A stretch of 64,000 bases of DNA from Kaistia terrae. Lineage in GTDB: Bacteria > Pseudomonadota > Alphaproteobacteria > Rhizobiales > Kaistiaceae. A program made the translations under genes and the position numbers. Below the pieces are notes generated by a model. The model was not told the DNA's origin, made no database searches, and saw only the letters and a list, made by a program, of their open reading frames with translations. The stretch spans positions 558,001-622,000 of the forward strand of contig NZ_JAPKNH010000002.1 in assembly GCF_026344005.1 (NCBI RefSeq). The letters are read 5' to 3'. Shown one piece after another: positions 53,276-62,222 of the stretch (its first letter is position 1; each line of letters starts with the position of its first letter).

Positions 53276-55947
53276 CCTCTTCGACCGCCGTCTTCGTCAA
53301 TATCGGTGAACGCACCAACGTCACCGGCTCGGCCAAGTTCCGCAAGCTGATCACCGCCGGCGACTATTCGGCGGCGCTCGACGTCGCGCGCGAACAGGTC
53401 GCCAATGGCGCGCAGATCCTCGACGTCAACATGGACGAGGGCCTGCTCGACTCCGAAGCGGCGATGGTCACCTTCCTCAATTTGATGGCGGCCGAGCCCG
53501 ATATCGCGCGCGTTCCCGTCATGATCGATTCATCGAAATGGACGGTGATCGAGGCAGGCCTGAAATGCGTCCAGGGCAAACCGATCGTCAATTCGATCTC
53601 GATGAAGGAAGGCGAGGACCAGTTCCGCGAGCATGCTCGCAAGCTGCGCCGCTATGGCGCGGCCGTGGTCGTCATGGCCTTCGACGAGAAGGGGCAGGCG
53701 GACACGTTTGAGCGCAAGACGGAGATCTGCGCCCGCGCCTACAAGATCCTCGTAGAGGAAATCGGCTATCCGCCGGAAGACATCATCTTCGATCCGAACG
53801 TCTTCGCCATTGCGACCGGCATCGAGGAACACAACAACTACGGCGTCGACTTCATCGAGGCGACGCGCTGGATCCGCCAGAACCTGCCGCACGCCCATAT
53901 TTCGGGCGGCATCTCGAACCTGTCGTTCTCGTTCCGCGGCAATGAGAGTGTTCGCGCGGCGATGCACTCCGTGTTTCTCTACTATGCCATCGCCGCCGGC
54001 ATGGACATGGGCATCGTCAATGCCGGCGCACTGCCGGTTTATGACGACATCGACCCGGAACTGCGCGACCTCTGCGAGGACGTCATCCTCAACCGTCGTG
54101 CCGATGGCACGGAGCGGCTGTTGGAGATTGCCGAGCGCTTCAAGGGCGGTGCCAGCTCCAAGAAGGAAGCCGATCTCAGCTGGCGTGAGTGGCCGGTCGA
54201 AAAGCGGCTGGAACATGCGCTGGTTTCCGGCCTGACCGATTTCATCGAGCTCGACACGGAAGAGGCGCGGACGCGGTCTACCCGGACGCTCGACGTCATC
54301 GAAGGCCCGCTGATGGCCGGCATGAACGTCGTCGGCGACCTGTTCGGTGCGGGAAAGATGTTCCTGCCGCAGGTGGTGAAATCTGCTCGCGTTATGAAGC
54401 AGGCCGTTGCCTATCTGCTGCCCTTCATGGAGGAAGAAAAGCGGCGCCTCGGCACCACGGGCTCGTCCTCGGCGGGAAAAATCCTGCTGGCGACGGTCAA
54501 GGGTGACGTGCACGACATTGGCAAGAACATCGTTGGCGTCGTGCTCCAGTGCAATAATTTCGAGGTGATCGACCTCGGCGTCATGGTGCCGGCAGCGAAG
54601 ATTCTGGCCACCGCCAAGGCCGAGAACGTCGACATCATCGGTCTCTCCGGCCTGATCACGCCGTCTCTGGACGAGATGTGTCATGTCGCGGCTGAGATGG
54701 AGCGTGAAGACTTTCACGTGCCGCTGCTGATCGGCGGCGCCACGACCTCGAAAGTGCATACCGCCGTCAAGATCCATCCGAACTACGCCAAGGGCCAGGC
54801 CGTCTATGTGCTCGATGCCAGCCGCGCCGTCGGCGTCGCGTCGAGCCTGCTCGGCCGCGACAAGGCGACCTATGTCGCCGATGTGCAGGCGGATTACGTC
54901 AAGATCGCCGACGCCCATGCCCGCGCGCAGGAAAATAAGCGCCGGATCACGCTCGCCGCCGCACGCGCCGACGGGCTGAAGCTCGACTGGACCAGCTACA
55001 AGCCGGTCAAGCCGAGCTTCCTCGGCACCAAGGTGTTCAAGGATTATCCGATCGCGGAACTCGTTCCCTATATCGACTGGACGCCGTTCTTCGCGACCTG
55101 GGAGATCAAGGGCACCTATCCGTTGCTGTTCGAAGACGAGAAGGTCGGCGAAGTCGCCCGCTCGCTGTTCAACGACGCACAGGTGATGCTGAAGCAGATG
55201 GTCGAGGAGAAGTGGGTCTCGGCCAATGCGGTGATCGGTTTCTGGCCGGCCAACGCGGTCGGTGACGACATCGCGCTCTATGCCGATGATTCCCGCGACA
55301 AGGACCTCGCTACGTTCTTCACTCTGCGCCAGCAGATCGCCCGCTCGACCGACAAGCGCCGGCATGTGGCTCTGTCGGATTTCGTCGCGCCGAAGGAAAC
55401 GGGGATTGCCGACTATGTCGGCGGCTTCGCCGTCACCACCGGCATCGGCGAGGAAGTCATGGCCGAGCGTTTCAATCGCGCCAATGACGATTACTCGAAG
55501 ATCCTCAGCCAGGCTTTGACGGATCGATTGGCGGAGGCCTTTGCCGAGCGGATGCACGAGCGGGTGCGGCGCGAGTTCTGGGGCTATGCTTCCGACGAGG
55601 CGCTTTCGAGCCAGGAACTGATCCGCGAGGCCTATGCCGGCATTCGCCCGGCGCCGGGCTATCCAGCCCAACCCGACCACACCGAAAAGCGCACTTTGTT
55701 CGACCTGCTCGATGCGGAGAAAGAGGCCGGCATCCTGCTGACCGAGAGCTTCGCCATGTGGCCGGGCTCGTCGGTCTCCGGTCTCTATATCGGCCATCCC
55801 GACAGCTATTATTTCGGCGTCGGCCGGATCGAGGCTGATCAAGTCGCCGACTACGCTGCCCGCAAGGGCTGGGAAATCCGCGAGGTCGAGCGCTGGCTGG
55901 CGCCGGTGCTCAACTACGACCCGATCCGGGTCGAAGCGGCCGAGTAG
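53272..55947 (+). CDS. metH: Methionine synthase, folate/cobalamin/activation half
   Basis: The remaining domains of cobalamin-dependent MetH, 891 residues. Folate-binding barrel from [18 protein letters not shown] to about 260; cap and B12-binding region with [19 protein letters not shown] near residue 408 (DxHxxG, the lower-axial His) and [30 protein letters not shown]-dependent reactivation domain with [16 protein letters not shown] near 790. Forms a two-subunit enzyme with the preceding gene, translationally coupled by ATGA. Regulated with it from the SahR palindrome. Confidence 0.95.
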   Translation: MTSSTAVFVNIGERTNVTGSAKFRKLITAGDYSAALDVAREQVANGAQILDVNMDEGLLDSEAAMVTFLNLMAAEPDIARVPVMIDSSKWTVIEAGLKCVQGKPIVNSISMKEGEDQFREHARKLRRYGAAVVVMAFDEKGQADTFERKTEICARAYKILVEEIGYPPEDIIFDPNVFAIATGIEEHNNYGVDFIEATRWIRQNLPHAHISGGISNLSFSFRGNESVRAAMHSVFLYYAIAAGMDMGIVNAGALPVYDDIDPELRDLCEDVILNRRADGTERLLEIAERFKGGASSKKEADLSWREWPVEKRLEHALVSGLTDFIELDTEEARTRSTRTLDVIEGPLMAGMNVVGDLFGAGKMFLPQVVKSARVMKQAVAYLLPFMEEEKRRLGTTGSSSAGKILLATVKGDVHDIGKNIVGVVLQCNNFEVIDLGVMVPAAKILATAKAENVDIIGLSGLITPSLDEMCHVAAEMEREDFHVPLLIGGATTSKVHTAVKIHPNYAKGQAVYVLDASRAVGVASSLLGRDKATYVADVQADYVKIADAHARAQENKRRITLAAARADGLKLDWTSYKPVKPSFLGTKVFKDYPIAELVPYIDWTPFFATWEIKGTYPLLFEDEKVGEVARSLFNDAQVMLKQMVEEKWVSANAVIGFWPANAVGDDIALYADDSRDKDLATFFTLRQQIARSTDKRRHVALSDFVAPKETGIADYVGGFAVTTGIGEEVMAERFNRANDDYSKILSQALTDRLAEAFAERMHERVRREFWGYASDEALSSQELIREAYAGIRPAPGYPAQPDHTEKRTLFDLLDAEKEAGILLTESFAMWPGSSVSGLYIGHPDSYYFGVGRIEADQVADYAARKGWEIREVERWLAPVLNYDPIRVEAAE

Positions 55948-55956
55948 ATTTGAGAA

Positions 55957-55983
55957 GGCATGCCGCCGGCGTGGCGGCATGCC
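55957..55983 (+). repeat. Perfect hairpin between metH and azlC
   Basis: An 11-bp perfect stem GGCATGCCGCC / GGCGGCATGCC with loop GGCGT, nine bases after the metH stop. No T run, so termination is uncertain; it could be a partial terminator or RNA-stability element before azlCD. Confidence 0.6.
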
Positions 55984-56077
55984 AGACTCCCGCGCTGACG
56001 GCTCTGGAACCGCGAGGCGGAATCCGTTAGGGACAGCAATCGTCCCCCCACTTCGCCTCGTTTTCAGAAACAGTCCC

Positions 56078-56803
56078 ATGTCGGCCACATTCACCGCCGC
56101 CGGCTTCCGCCGCGGCTTCCTCGAAGGCCTTGCGCTTTTTCCCGGCATGGTCGCCTTCGGCGTCGTGTTCGGCGTACTCGCCGGCCAGGTCGGAATCTCG
56201 ATCCTCGGCGCCGCCTCGATGAGCGTCTTCGTCTATGCCGGTACGGCGCAGTTGCTGGCGCTGCACAGCTGGCACGCGCCCGACCTGCTGGTTGCCGTCG
56301 TGGTCGCCGTGGTCGCGATGAACTCCCGCTATGTGCTGTTCGGCGCCGCCATGCAGCCCTGGATGCGCGGCCTCTCGCCCTGGATCGCCTATCCCTCAAT
56401 GTTCCTGATGGTCGATGCGAACTGGGCGACGGCGATGCAGGAGCGCGACGCTGGCCGACGGGACGTCGCTGTTTTTGCCGGGCTCGGGCTTGGCTGCATG
56501 GTCGGCTGGGTCGCCGGCACCATTGCCGGCACGGGGTTCGGCCAGCTGCTGGGCGACACGCGCCGGCTCGGCCTCGACTTCTTCCTGCCGGCCTTTTTCC
56601 TGTCGCTGGCCTGTGGCTTCTGGAGGGGCAGGGCCGACGTCCTGCCCTTCGTCATCGGTGGCGTAGTGGCGATCATTTTCGACCGCTTCGTCGGCGGCTC
56701 GTGGCACGTGCTGGCGGGCGGTATGGCCGGCAGCCTGTCGGCGGCCTTCATGCCGCGCGGCGCAAGCCGAGGCGGGGACGGGACCGGAGGATCGCAGCCA
56801 TGA
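56078..56803 (+). CDS. azlC: AzlC family amino acid exporter, large subunit
   Basis: Membrane protein of 241 residues, the AzlC/YgaZ family, which with AzlD exports branched-chain amino acids and, in YgaZH and BrnFE, methionine. Signatures: FRRGFLEGLALFPGMVAFGV, SMSVFVYAGTAQLLALHSWH, VAMNSRYVLFGAAMQPWMRG and FFLPAFFLSLACGFWRGR. Start at 56078 (MSATFTAAG). It overlaps azlD by four bases. Its place directly behind the methionine operon suggests methionine as substrate, an inference. Confidence 0.92.
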   Translation: MSATFTAAGFRRGFLEGLALFPGMVAFGVVFGVLAGQVGISILGAASMSVFVYAGTAQLLALHSWHAPDLLVAVVVAVVAMNSRYVLFGAAMQPWMRGLSPWIAYPSMFLMVDANWATAMQERDAGRRDVAVFAGLGLGCMVGWVAGTIAGTGFGQLLGDTRRLGLDFFLPAFFLSLACGFWRGRADVLPFVIGGVVAIIFDRFVGGSWHVLAGGMAGSLSAAFMPRGASRGGDGTGGSQP

Positions 56804-57120
56804 ATCTCGATCCGAACACCACGGGCGGTTTCGCGGTCATCGTCATCGCCATGGCGATCGCCGCTTATCTGACCCGGATTGCCGGCTTTTTTCTGATGCG
56901 GTTCGTGGTGGTGACGCCGCGTGTCGAAGCGTGGCTGCGAGCGCTCCCGCTTGCCATCATGGGCTCGATCCTCGGTCCGATCGCGGCGCATGGCGGCCCG
57001 GCGGAATATGCGGCCTTTGCCGCGACGATCGCCGTCTATTTCTGGCGTCGCAGCGACATTCTGGCGGCGTTCGCGGGCATGGCGGTTGTTGCCGCAAGCC
57101 GGGCGGCATTCGGGGGCTGA
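56800..57120 (+). CDS. azlD: AzlD family amino acid exporter, small subunit
   Basis: Small membrane protein of 106 residues, three or four hydrophobic segments: FAVIVIAMAIAAYLTRIAG, WLRALPLAIMGSILGPIAAH and FAATIAVYFWRRSDILAAFA. Partner of AzlC; starts inside the azlC stop (ATGA). The YLTRI and LRALP motifs are typical of AzlD. Confidence 0.92.
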   Translation: MNLDPNTTGGFAVIVIAMAIAAYLTRIAGFFLMRFVVVTPRVEAWLRALPLAIMGSILGPIAAHGGPAEYAAFAATIAVYFWRRSDILAAFAGMAVVAASRAAFGG

Positions 57121-57235
57121 CTTGGTCTCAGGCTTTGCGTCTGCGCCCCGACTCAGAGGTCAGATAGAGCAGGCGGCGCCTGAACCAGCGCCAACCGCGA
57201 CCTTCCGGCCGATCTGGCGAGGGAAGCCGGGCAAT

Positions 57236-57272
57236 AAAAAACCGGACTGCCGAGAAAAGACTCGGCTCCGGT
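57236..57272 (-). terminator. Rho-independent terminator on the minus strand
   Basis: On the minus strand ACCGGAGCCGAG / CTCGGC-AG-TCCGGT with loop TCTTTT is followed by a run of six T. It lies 44 bases beyond the stop of the 27-aa gene and ends that transcript. Confidence 0.85.
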
Positions 57273-57315
57273 CTGTCAGATACGCTGTCGAGAATACAAG
57301 TGGCCGCGGAAGCGC

Positions 57316-57399
57316 CTAGATCGCTCCCAATACAATCGCCGCGACGAACAGAAATGCGGCACTTACGGCCAGCAGATGGAACGGTTTAGCGAGGCTCAT
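57316..57399 (-). CDS. Membrane peptide (27 aa)
   Basis: A very short gene read directly: MSLAKPFHLLAVSAAFLFVA plus AIVLGAI, a single hydrophobic helix. A GGGAG ribosome site lies six bases before the ATG at 57399 (the in-frame ATG at 57405 abuts the ribosome site), and a terminator with six T lies 44 bases downstream, so it has its own transcription unit. It resembles small one-helix proteins of unknown function in related bacteria. Reported with moderate confidence because of its length. Confidence 0.6.
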   Translation of the reverse strand: MSLAKPFHLLAVSAAFLFVAAIVLGAI

Positions 57400-57758
57400 G
57401 GACATCTCCCGGGTCTCTCTTTCACGCCCAACTTCCAGCCTAAATATTAACGTGAACGGAGTTTCTCGCAAGAGCTCAAATTGCGGGTTTTGCCGCGAAG
57501 GCGGCGCAATCCTGCCGTAAATCGGGTAAGCCGTGGAATAATCTCCCAAATCTCCTTGGGGAAAATCGGAGCGGCAGTGGCTTTGTTCCGCTGCAATGTC
57601 GCCCAAATCATCAACGGACGCTCATTTCTTGCACGCCCGGTGCGGCGATCCGTCGAATGGTTGCGGCCGTGGTAACCTCCCGGAAACCGCGCCTCTCAAT
57701 CGTTTCTTATGCTTTCGCTGCGACCGTCCGGCCATGACAACAGCGCCGGAAAACCAGC
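57400..57758. other. Divergent intergenic region
   Basis: The 359 bp between the 27-aa gene and the DUF2336 gene hold both promoters. It has an AT-rich segment at 57441-57452 (TAAATATTAACG) and no credible open frame. No repeat or operator I could support. Confidence 0.6.
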
Positions 57759-58817
57759 ATGGATGATTGCCGGACGGAGCCCGAGACCGATACCTCGCCG
57801 GCGCGTAGAGCCGAGCTGCTGGCTTCGATCACCGATCTGTTCGGCAATGCCGGCGCGGCGGTATCGCCGTCGACGGCTGCACTCTATTGCGAGATCATCG
57901 TTGGCGTCTTCGGCGCGATGCACGCGGTCGAGCGGGCGGTGCTCGTCGAGCGCATCGCAGAGCTATCCAACGCTCCGGCGGCGCTGCTGCAGTTTCTGGC
58001 GACGCAGGATATCGAGACGGCAGAGCCGGTCCTGCGCCGGTCGATGGCTTTCGCGGATGCTGATCTCGTCGCGCTGGCAGGGCGCTTGCCGCACGACCGG
58101 CTTTGCGCCATCGCTGCCCGTCCGCGTCTTTCCGAAGCGGTTTCCGACGCGCTGCTGGATCGCGGCGATCGGGCCGTGCTGCGCCTTCTGGCGCAAAACC
58201 CCGGCGTGCGTTTCTCGCAGCATGGCCTGACGATGCTGGTGGACGAGGCCACGCAGACGCTGGCGCAGCGCCAGGCCGCGCTCAAGGCAAACGAGGAGTT
58301 GCGCGGACAGGTGCTGGACATCCGCTCGGCCCCATCTGCCACGCGGTCGCGGCGGTCTTTCGCCAAGCCCTCAGGCAATGGTGTCGTCATTCCGCTTCCC
58401 TCGCGCCAGATTCGGTCGGAAGAAGCGGCCGACGCCGACATCGAGCCATCGTTCAATGCCGTCGCCGAGGTCATCGCCACGGTCGCCTCGGGCGATCGGA
58501 TGCTCGAGGTGGCTGGCCTGCTCGCCGAATTCGCCGGGCTCCCGGTCGACATGGTGAGCCGGATGATTGCGAAGCCCGACACGATGCCACTCGCCGTGCT
58601 CTGCAAGGCAGCCGGTGTCAGCGTCGAGACGTTTGCGGCTATCGCGACGATCCGGGGCCGCCGCCATGGCCATTCGGAAGAAGCCATCGGAGCTCTGGTC
58701 CGGGCCTATCAGATCCTTGGTCCCGACGACGTCGCCAATACGCTGCGCTTCCTGCGCGCCCGCCATGGCACGGATACATCGCCCGCGCAGCCTATCCTGC
58801 AGAACCCGGCCGGCTGA
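57759..58817 (+). CDS. DUF2336 domain protein
   Basis: A 352-residue helical protein of the DUF2336 family, common in alphaproteobacteria. Repeats of two-helix, HEAT-like units can be seen: PAALLQFLATQDIETAEPVL, RSMAFADADLVALAGRLPHD, ARPRLSEAVSDALLDRGDRA and LLAQNPGVRFSQHGLTMLVD. A C-terminal part (LAEFAGLPVDMVSRMIAKPD, LCKAAGVSVETFAAIATIRG) follows. No signal peptide. Function unknown. ATG at 57759 has only a weak ribosome site. Confidence 0.85.
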   Translation: MDDCRTEPETDTSPARRAELLASITDLFGNAGAAVSPSTAALYCEIIVGVFGAMHAVERAVLVERIAELSNAPAALLQFLATQDIETAEPVLRRSMAFADADLVALAGRLPHDRLCAIAARPRLSEAVSDALLDRGDRAVLRLLAQNPGVRFSQHGLTMLVDEATQTLAQRQAALKANEELRGQVLDIRSAPSATRSRRSFAKPSGNGVVIPLPSRQIRSEEAADADIEPSFNAVAEVIATVASGDRMLEVAGLLAEFAGLPVDMVSRMIAKPDTMPLAVLCKAAGVSVETFAAIATIRGRRHGHSEEAIGALVRAYQILGPDDVANTLRFLRARHGTDTSPAQPILQNPAG

Positions 58818-58890
58818 CCCCGAATGGGGTTCCCGTGGTGATCCGCCGCTGATAGCGTTCATGGGTAACCGGCATACGGGGTCGTGAACG

Positions 58891-60111
58891 ATGGATCGCT
58901 TCGAAACCGCCCGCGACGCTGCCTACAAGCTCCGTCCGGACCAGCCGCTCTACTGCTTTCGCCCAAGTGTGCTGCGCGACGATGCGCTAGCGTTCAAATC
59001 GGCCTTTCCGGGCCGCATGGCTTATGCCGTGAAGACCAATGGCGAGATGCTGGTCTTGCAGACATTGGCCGATGCCGGGGTGGACTGCTTCGATGTCGCG
59101 TCGCCGGCCGAATTCGCCGCCGCCCGCGCCGTCGCGCCGAATGCCGAGCTTCTCTACATGCATCCCGTCAAGGCGCAGTCGGACATAAGGCTGGCGCTGG
59201 AGACCTATGGCATTCGCGTCATCGCCGTGGATCATGAGGACGAGATCGCCAAGATCCTCCGCATCGTGCGGGCGCTCGATCTCGATCCGGAAGAGATCAC
59301 ACTGTTTGTGCGCCTCGCGACACGCGGCCATGCTGCCTATGAACTTTCCAAAAAATTCGGCGCGGCGCCGGGACATGCCGTCGAGCTGATCGAACGGATC
59401 GCCAAGCTCGGTTTCAAGGTCGGGCTCTGTTTCCACGTCGGCAGTCAGGTCGAGGACACCGACACGTATGAGCGCGCGCTGGCCTCCGCCGCCTGGGTGC
59501 GCTCTCGCGCCGGCGTCGAGCTCGCGGCGCTCGATATAGGCGGAGGCTTTCCGGCCGCCTATGGAAGCGACCCTCGCCGCAAGCAGGTAGTGCGGCCGGA
59601 AACCGGCGCGTTGATCGCCGATGTCGTGCGCGAGGCGCAGGAATGGGGCTTTGGCGACGTGCCGCTGGTAGCCGAGCCCGGCCGCGTTATCGTCGCGCGC
59701 TGTCTCTCTGTCGTCGTGCGCGTGCTGTTGAAGAAGGGCAGGCGCCTCTACATCAATGACGGGATCTGGTCGTCGCTTTCCGATTCCTGGACGGGCAAGA
59801 TCACGCTGCCGGCGCGCCACCTGCCCGATCCCGCGCGGCGGAAACGCAGCGTCGACGGGGAGAAGGTCGTGCCATTCCGCGTCTGCGGCGCGACCTGCGA
59901 TTCCGTCGATATCCTGTCACGGCCGTTCTACCTGCCGGAAAGTATCGGCATGGGCGATTGGATCGAGATCGGCCATATCGGCGCCTATTCGTTGTCACTG
60001 CGCACCCGCTTCAACGGCTTCTATCCAGACAGCTTCGTCGAGGTGACGACCCCCTTCGAGGCGGCCGGCCCTGTCGAGGGCTTTGCCAGCATCGAGACCA
60101 TGGGCGAGTAG
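58891..60111 (+). CDS. Type III (alanine-racemase-fold) PLP decarboxylase
   Basis: Ornithine/diaminopimelate-type decarboxylase of 406 residues. PLP Lys is in MAYAVKTNGE (about residue 48); LCFHVGSQVED, LDIGGGFPAAYGSD and LVAEPGRVIV are fold IV motifs; VCGATCDSVDILS holds the catalytic Cys near 336. The lack of a DapDC-specific GExC motif favours ornithine or lysine decarboxylase, making putrescine or cadaverine. No polyamine genes are adjacent. Starts 73 bases after the DUF2336 gene. Confidence 0.88.
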   Translation: MDRFETARDAAYKLRPDQPLYCFRPSVLRDDALAFKSAFPGRMAYAVKTNGEMLVLQTLADAGVDCFDVASPAEFAAARAVAPNAELLYMHPVKAQSDIRLALETYGIRVIAVDHEDEIAKILRIVRALDLDPEEITLFVRLATRGHAAYELSKKFGAAPGHAVELIERIAKLGFKVGLCFHVGSQVEDTDTYERALASAAWVRSRAGVELAALDIGGGFPAAYGSDPRRKQVVRPETGALIADVVREAQEWGFGDVPLVAEPGRVIVARCLSVVVRVLLKKGRRLYINDGIWSSLSDSWTGKITLPARHLPDPARRKRSVDGEKVVPFRVCGATCDSVDILSRPFYLPESIGMGDWIEIGHIGAYSLSLRTRFNGFYPDSFVEVTTPFEAAGPVEGFASIETMGE

Positions 60112-60190
60112 CGAAGCCTGTTCGGCTGCTCGCTTGAGTTGAAGTTATGGTTGACTATTCTTTAAGAGCTTCGGACGCATTCTACGCAGC

Positions 60191-61123
60191 ATGTTCAGTT
60201 GCGTAGCGTTGCGTACCGCGTCTGTGCTCGCTCTCGTCTCACTCTCCGGCTGTGCCCTTAACTTCCTTGGGGAGGAAAGGGAAAGCTGGCGGGATGCGAC
60301 GGAGCGAGCCTGTTACGCTCAAAAGCTCGTTGTCCCGTCCTACTTCCAGCGCCCGGCGAAGGAAGTGGAAGGGAAGGGCACGTGCGGCATCGAACGGCCG
60401 CTGAAGGTCAACGCATTCGAGCGCGGAATCGTCGCCGTCACCGGCGGCGATGTGGTGCTTGGCTGCATGATGACCAATGCCATGGAACGCTGGATCCGCC
60501 TGTCGGTCCAGCCGGCGGCGCAGGCTCGCTTCGGCATGCCAGTCACCGAAGTCTTGACCATGGGCACTTACTCCTGCCGGTCACGCAACAACCGCCATGG
60601 CGCCAAGCTTTCGGAACATTCCTTCGCCAATGCCTTCGATGTCGCCGGCTTCCGTCTCGCCGATGGTCGTACGATCCGCGTCAAGACCGACTGGCGGCGC
60701 GGCGATCCGGCCAGCCAGGCGTTTCTGCGTGAGACGCTGATCTCTGCTTGCGAATACTTCACCACCGTGCTCGGGCCGGGCTCCAACCGCCTGCACGAGG
60801 ACCACATCCACATCGATCTGGCCCGCCACAACGCAGCCGGCACGTCCCGCTATTGCCGGCCGAAGCTCGACATGCCGGGCCCGACACCGCTCGATCCGAA
60901 TACCGGCATCCCGATGGCGACGCTGCTGCAGACGCCGCCACCCGCAGCACCAGCCAATATGGAGCAGCGGGCCTTCACCTATCGCTTCGACGACAATCTC
61001 GGTGCGCCGGACGCCTCCGCGCCCTATCCGGGCGACCAGATTCTCCAGGGCCAAGCGCCTTCGGTTCCGGCCTCTGGCCCCTATACGCCGCCGGCCAGCA
61101 TCCCGATGTCCTACGCGCAATGA
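60191..61123 (+). CDS. Extensin-like lipoprotein
   Basis: A 310-residue lipoprotein: signal ending LVSLSGC (lipobox). The extensin-like C-terminal domain has GYSC-type CRSRNNRHGAKLSEHSFANA, FDVAGFRLADG, LISACEYFTTVLGPG and HEDHIHIDLARHN, with the SEHSFANAFDV and DHIHID residues arranged as in metal-dependent M15-like peptidases. A Pro-rich tail follows. Likely periplasmic and acting on the cell wall, but activity is unproven for the family. Confidence 0.85.
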   Translation: MFSCVALRTASVLALVSLSGCALNFLGEERESWRDATERACYAQKLVVPSYFQRPAKEVEGKGTCGIERPLKVNAFERGIVAVTGGDVVLGCMMTNAMERWIRLSVQPAAQARFGMPVTEVLTMGTYSCRSRNNRHGAKLSEHSFANAFDVAGFRLADGRTIRVKTDWRRGDPASQAFLRETLISACEYFTTVLGPGSNRLHEDHIHIDLARHNAAGTSRYCRPKLDMPGPTPLDPNTGIPMATLLQTPPPAAPANMEQRAFTYRFDDNLGAPDASAPYPGDQILQGQAPSVPASGPYTPPASIPMSYAQ

Positions 61124-61148
61124 CGGCGAGTGCGCGCAATAAGGGCAA

Positions 61149-61162
61149 GTGATTTGCATCAC
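61149..61162. promoter_or_regulatory. FNR/CRP-like box upstream of hemerythrin-like gene
   Basis: Palindrome GTGATTTGCATCAC: perfect arms GTGAT/ATCAC with four bases between, close to the TTGAT-N4-ATCAA box of FNR/FixK/DNR regulators. It lies about 58-70 bases before the start, so it would suit class II activation of a promoter about 40 bases downstream. Inferred. Confidence 0.55.
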
Positions 61163-61222
61163 AGCCTGACCTAACGTCACATTGTACTCCGCCCTCCCTC
61201 TAGGGATTCGAGGAGTTTGATG

Positions 61223-61924
61223 ATGACCGCCACCACAGCCGTTTACGTCGATGAGACGCGCTACAACCTCTACGCCACCATCCACAAGGGCCTGCGGCGC
61301 GCCCAGGGACAATTGATGATCCGCCTCGGCGCGATCGATCCGTTGAACGAGACGGATGTCGCCGGGCTTATCCGCGATCTCCGCCTGATGGTCACGATGG
61401 GGCGCATGCACCTGAAGCATGAAGACCGGTTCGTCCATACCGAGCTCGAGAAGCGGAGCGTCGGCGCGTCCCAGCGCCTGGCCGACGACCACGACGATCA
61501 CGAGCGTGATTTCCAGGAACTCGAGGGAATGCTGTCGCAGATCGAGGCGGCAGCGCCGGATCAGCGCTCGCCCATGCTGCGGGCGCTCTACCTGCGCTAC
61601 ACTAAGTTCCAGGCGCATGATTTCGAGCACATGATCGAGGAGGAGACGGAAACCCTGTCGCTCCTCCACAAGCTGTTTCGCGATGACGAACTGGCGGCGA
61701 TCGAAGGCAGCATTGTCGGCTCGGTCGAGCCCGGCATGATGATGGAATTCATCCGCATCATGATCCCGGCGATGAACCCGGCCGAAAGGCTGGCGATGCT
61801 GGGCGGCATGAAGGCCGCCATGCCGGTGCCGGTGTTCGCGGCGATCGTCGACATGGGCGTCAAGCCGGTGTTGACGCCGTCCGACTGGCAGGCGCTTGAG
61901 GCGGCGCTGGCGAAGGCGGCCTGA
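61223..61924 (+). CDS. Hemerythrin-like HHE domain protein
   Basis: A 233-residue protein with a hemerythrin HHE four-helix core: IHKGLRRAQGQLM, MHLKHEDRFVHTELEKR, LADDHDDHERDFQELEG and KFQAHDFEHMIEEETETLS carry the His and Glu expected for a diiron site. C-terminal helices follow. Such proteins handle oxygen, nitric oxide or iron. Three start codons in a row (61217, 61220, 61223) are possible behind AGGAG; the last has the best spacing. The FNR-like box upstream fits oxygen or NO control. Confidence 0.82.
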   Translation: MTATTAVYVDETRYNLYATIHKGLRRAQGQLMIRLGAIDPLNETDVAGLIRDLRLMVTMGRMHLKHEDRFVHTELEKRSVGASQRLADDHDDHERDFQELEGMLSQIEAAAPDQRSPMLRALYLRYTKFQAHDFEHMIEEETETLSLLHKLFRDDELAAIEGSIVGSVEPGMMMEFIRIMIPAMNPAERLAMLGGMKAAMPVPVFAAIVDMGVKPVLTPSDWQALEAALAKAA

Positions 61925-61955
61925 GCCGTTACCTGCTGCAAGCCGCACGATCATC

Positions 61956-62127
61956 ATCCTGAGGCGCCGGGCGCAGCCGGGCCTCGAAGGAGCATCCAGA
62001 CAACTCATGGCGTCCGTCTGGCCCAGGCATCAAGCAGCAAGCCGCGTGATCAGAGCTAAAGGGAGGTTCCGGTGTTTCACTGGCCCCTCCTTCGAGGCTT
62101 CGCTACCGCGAGGCACCTCAGGATGAT
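61956..62127. repeat. Pair of inverted palindromic repeats
   Basis: Two copies, 61956-61992 (CCTGAGGCGCCGGGC, then CCGGGCCTCGAAGG) and 62087-62127 (CCTTCGAGGCTTCGC, then GCGAGGCACCTCAGG), in inverted orientation between the hemerythrin gene and the oxoprolinase gene. Each unit can itself fold. The CCTTCGAGGC...CCTCAGGATG pattern looks like a dispersed intergenic repeat common in these bacteria. The rest of the roughly 300-bp gap shows no gene. Confidence 0.7.
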
Positions 62128-62222
62128 GGGGGGCGGAGACGGTGGATTGCAGGTTCGGAGTTCGATCTTTTGGGAAGGTCGCCTGACGGCCAGACCAAGC
62201 CTACAGCCTGTGTCTGGCGAAG

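Noticed and set aside
53260-53290. metH split as frameshift or pseudogene
   Set aside because: Joint is at a domain linker with a clean ATGA coupling; both parts have all key residues. Known elsewhere in the class.
53530-56148. Open frame of about 870 codons antisense to metH2
   Set aside because: It mirrors codon bias of the real gene. No domain, no ribosome site, and the opposite strand is a complete methionine synthase half.
58815-58835. ACCCC/GGGGT hairpin after DUF2336 as terminator
   Set aside because: Only a 5-bp stem without a T run; the next gene may be co-transcribed.
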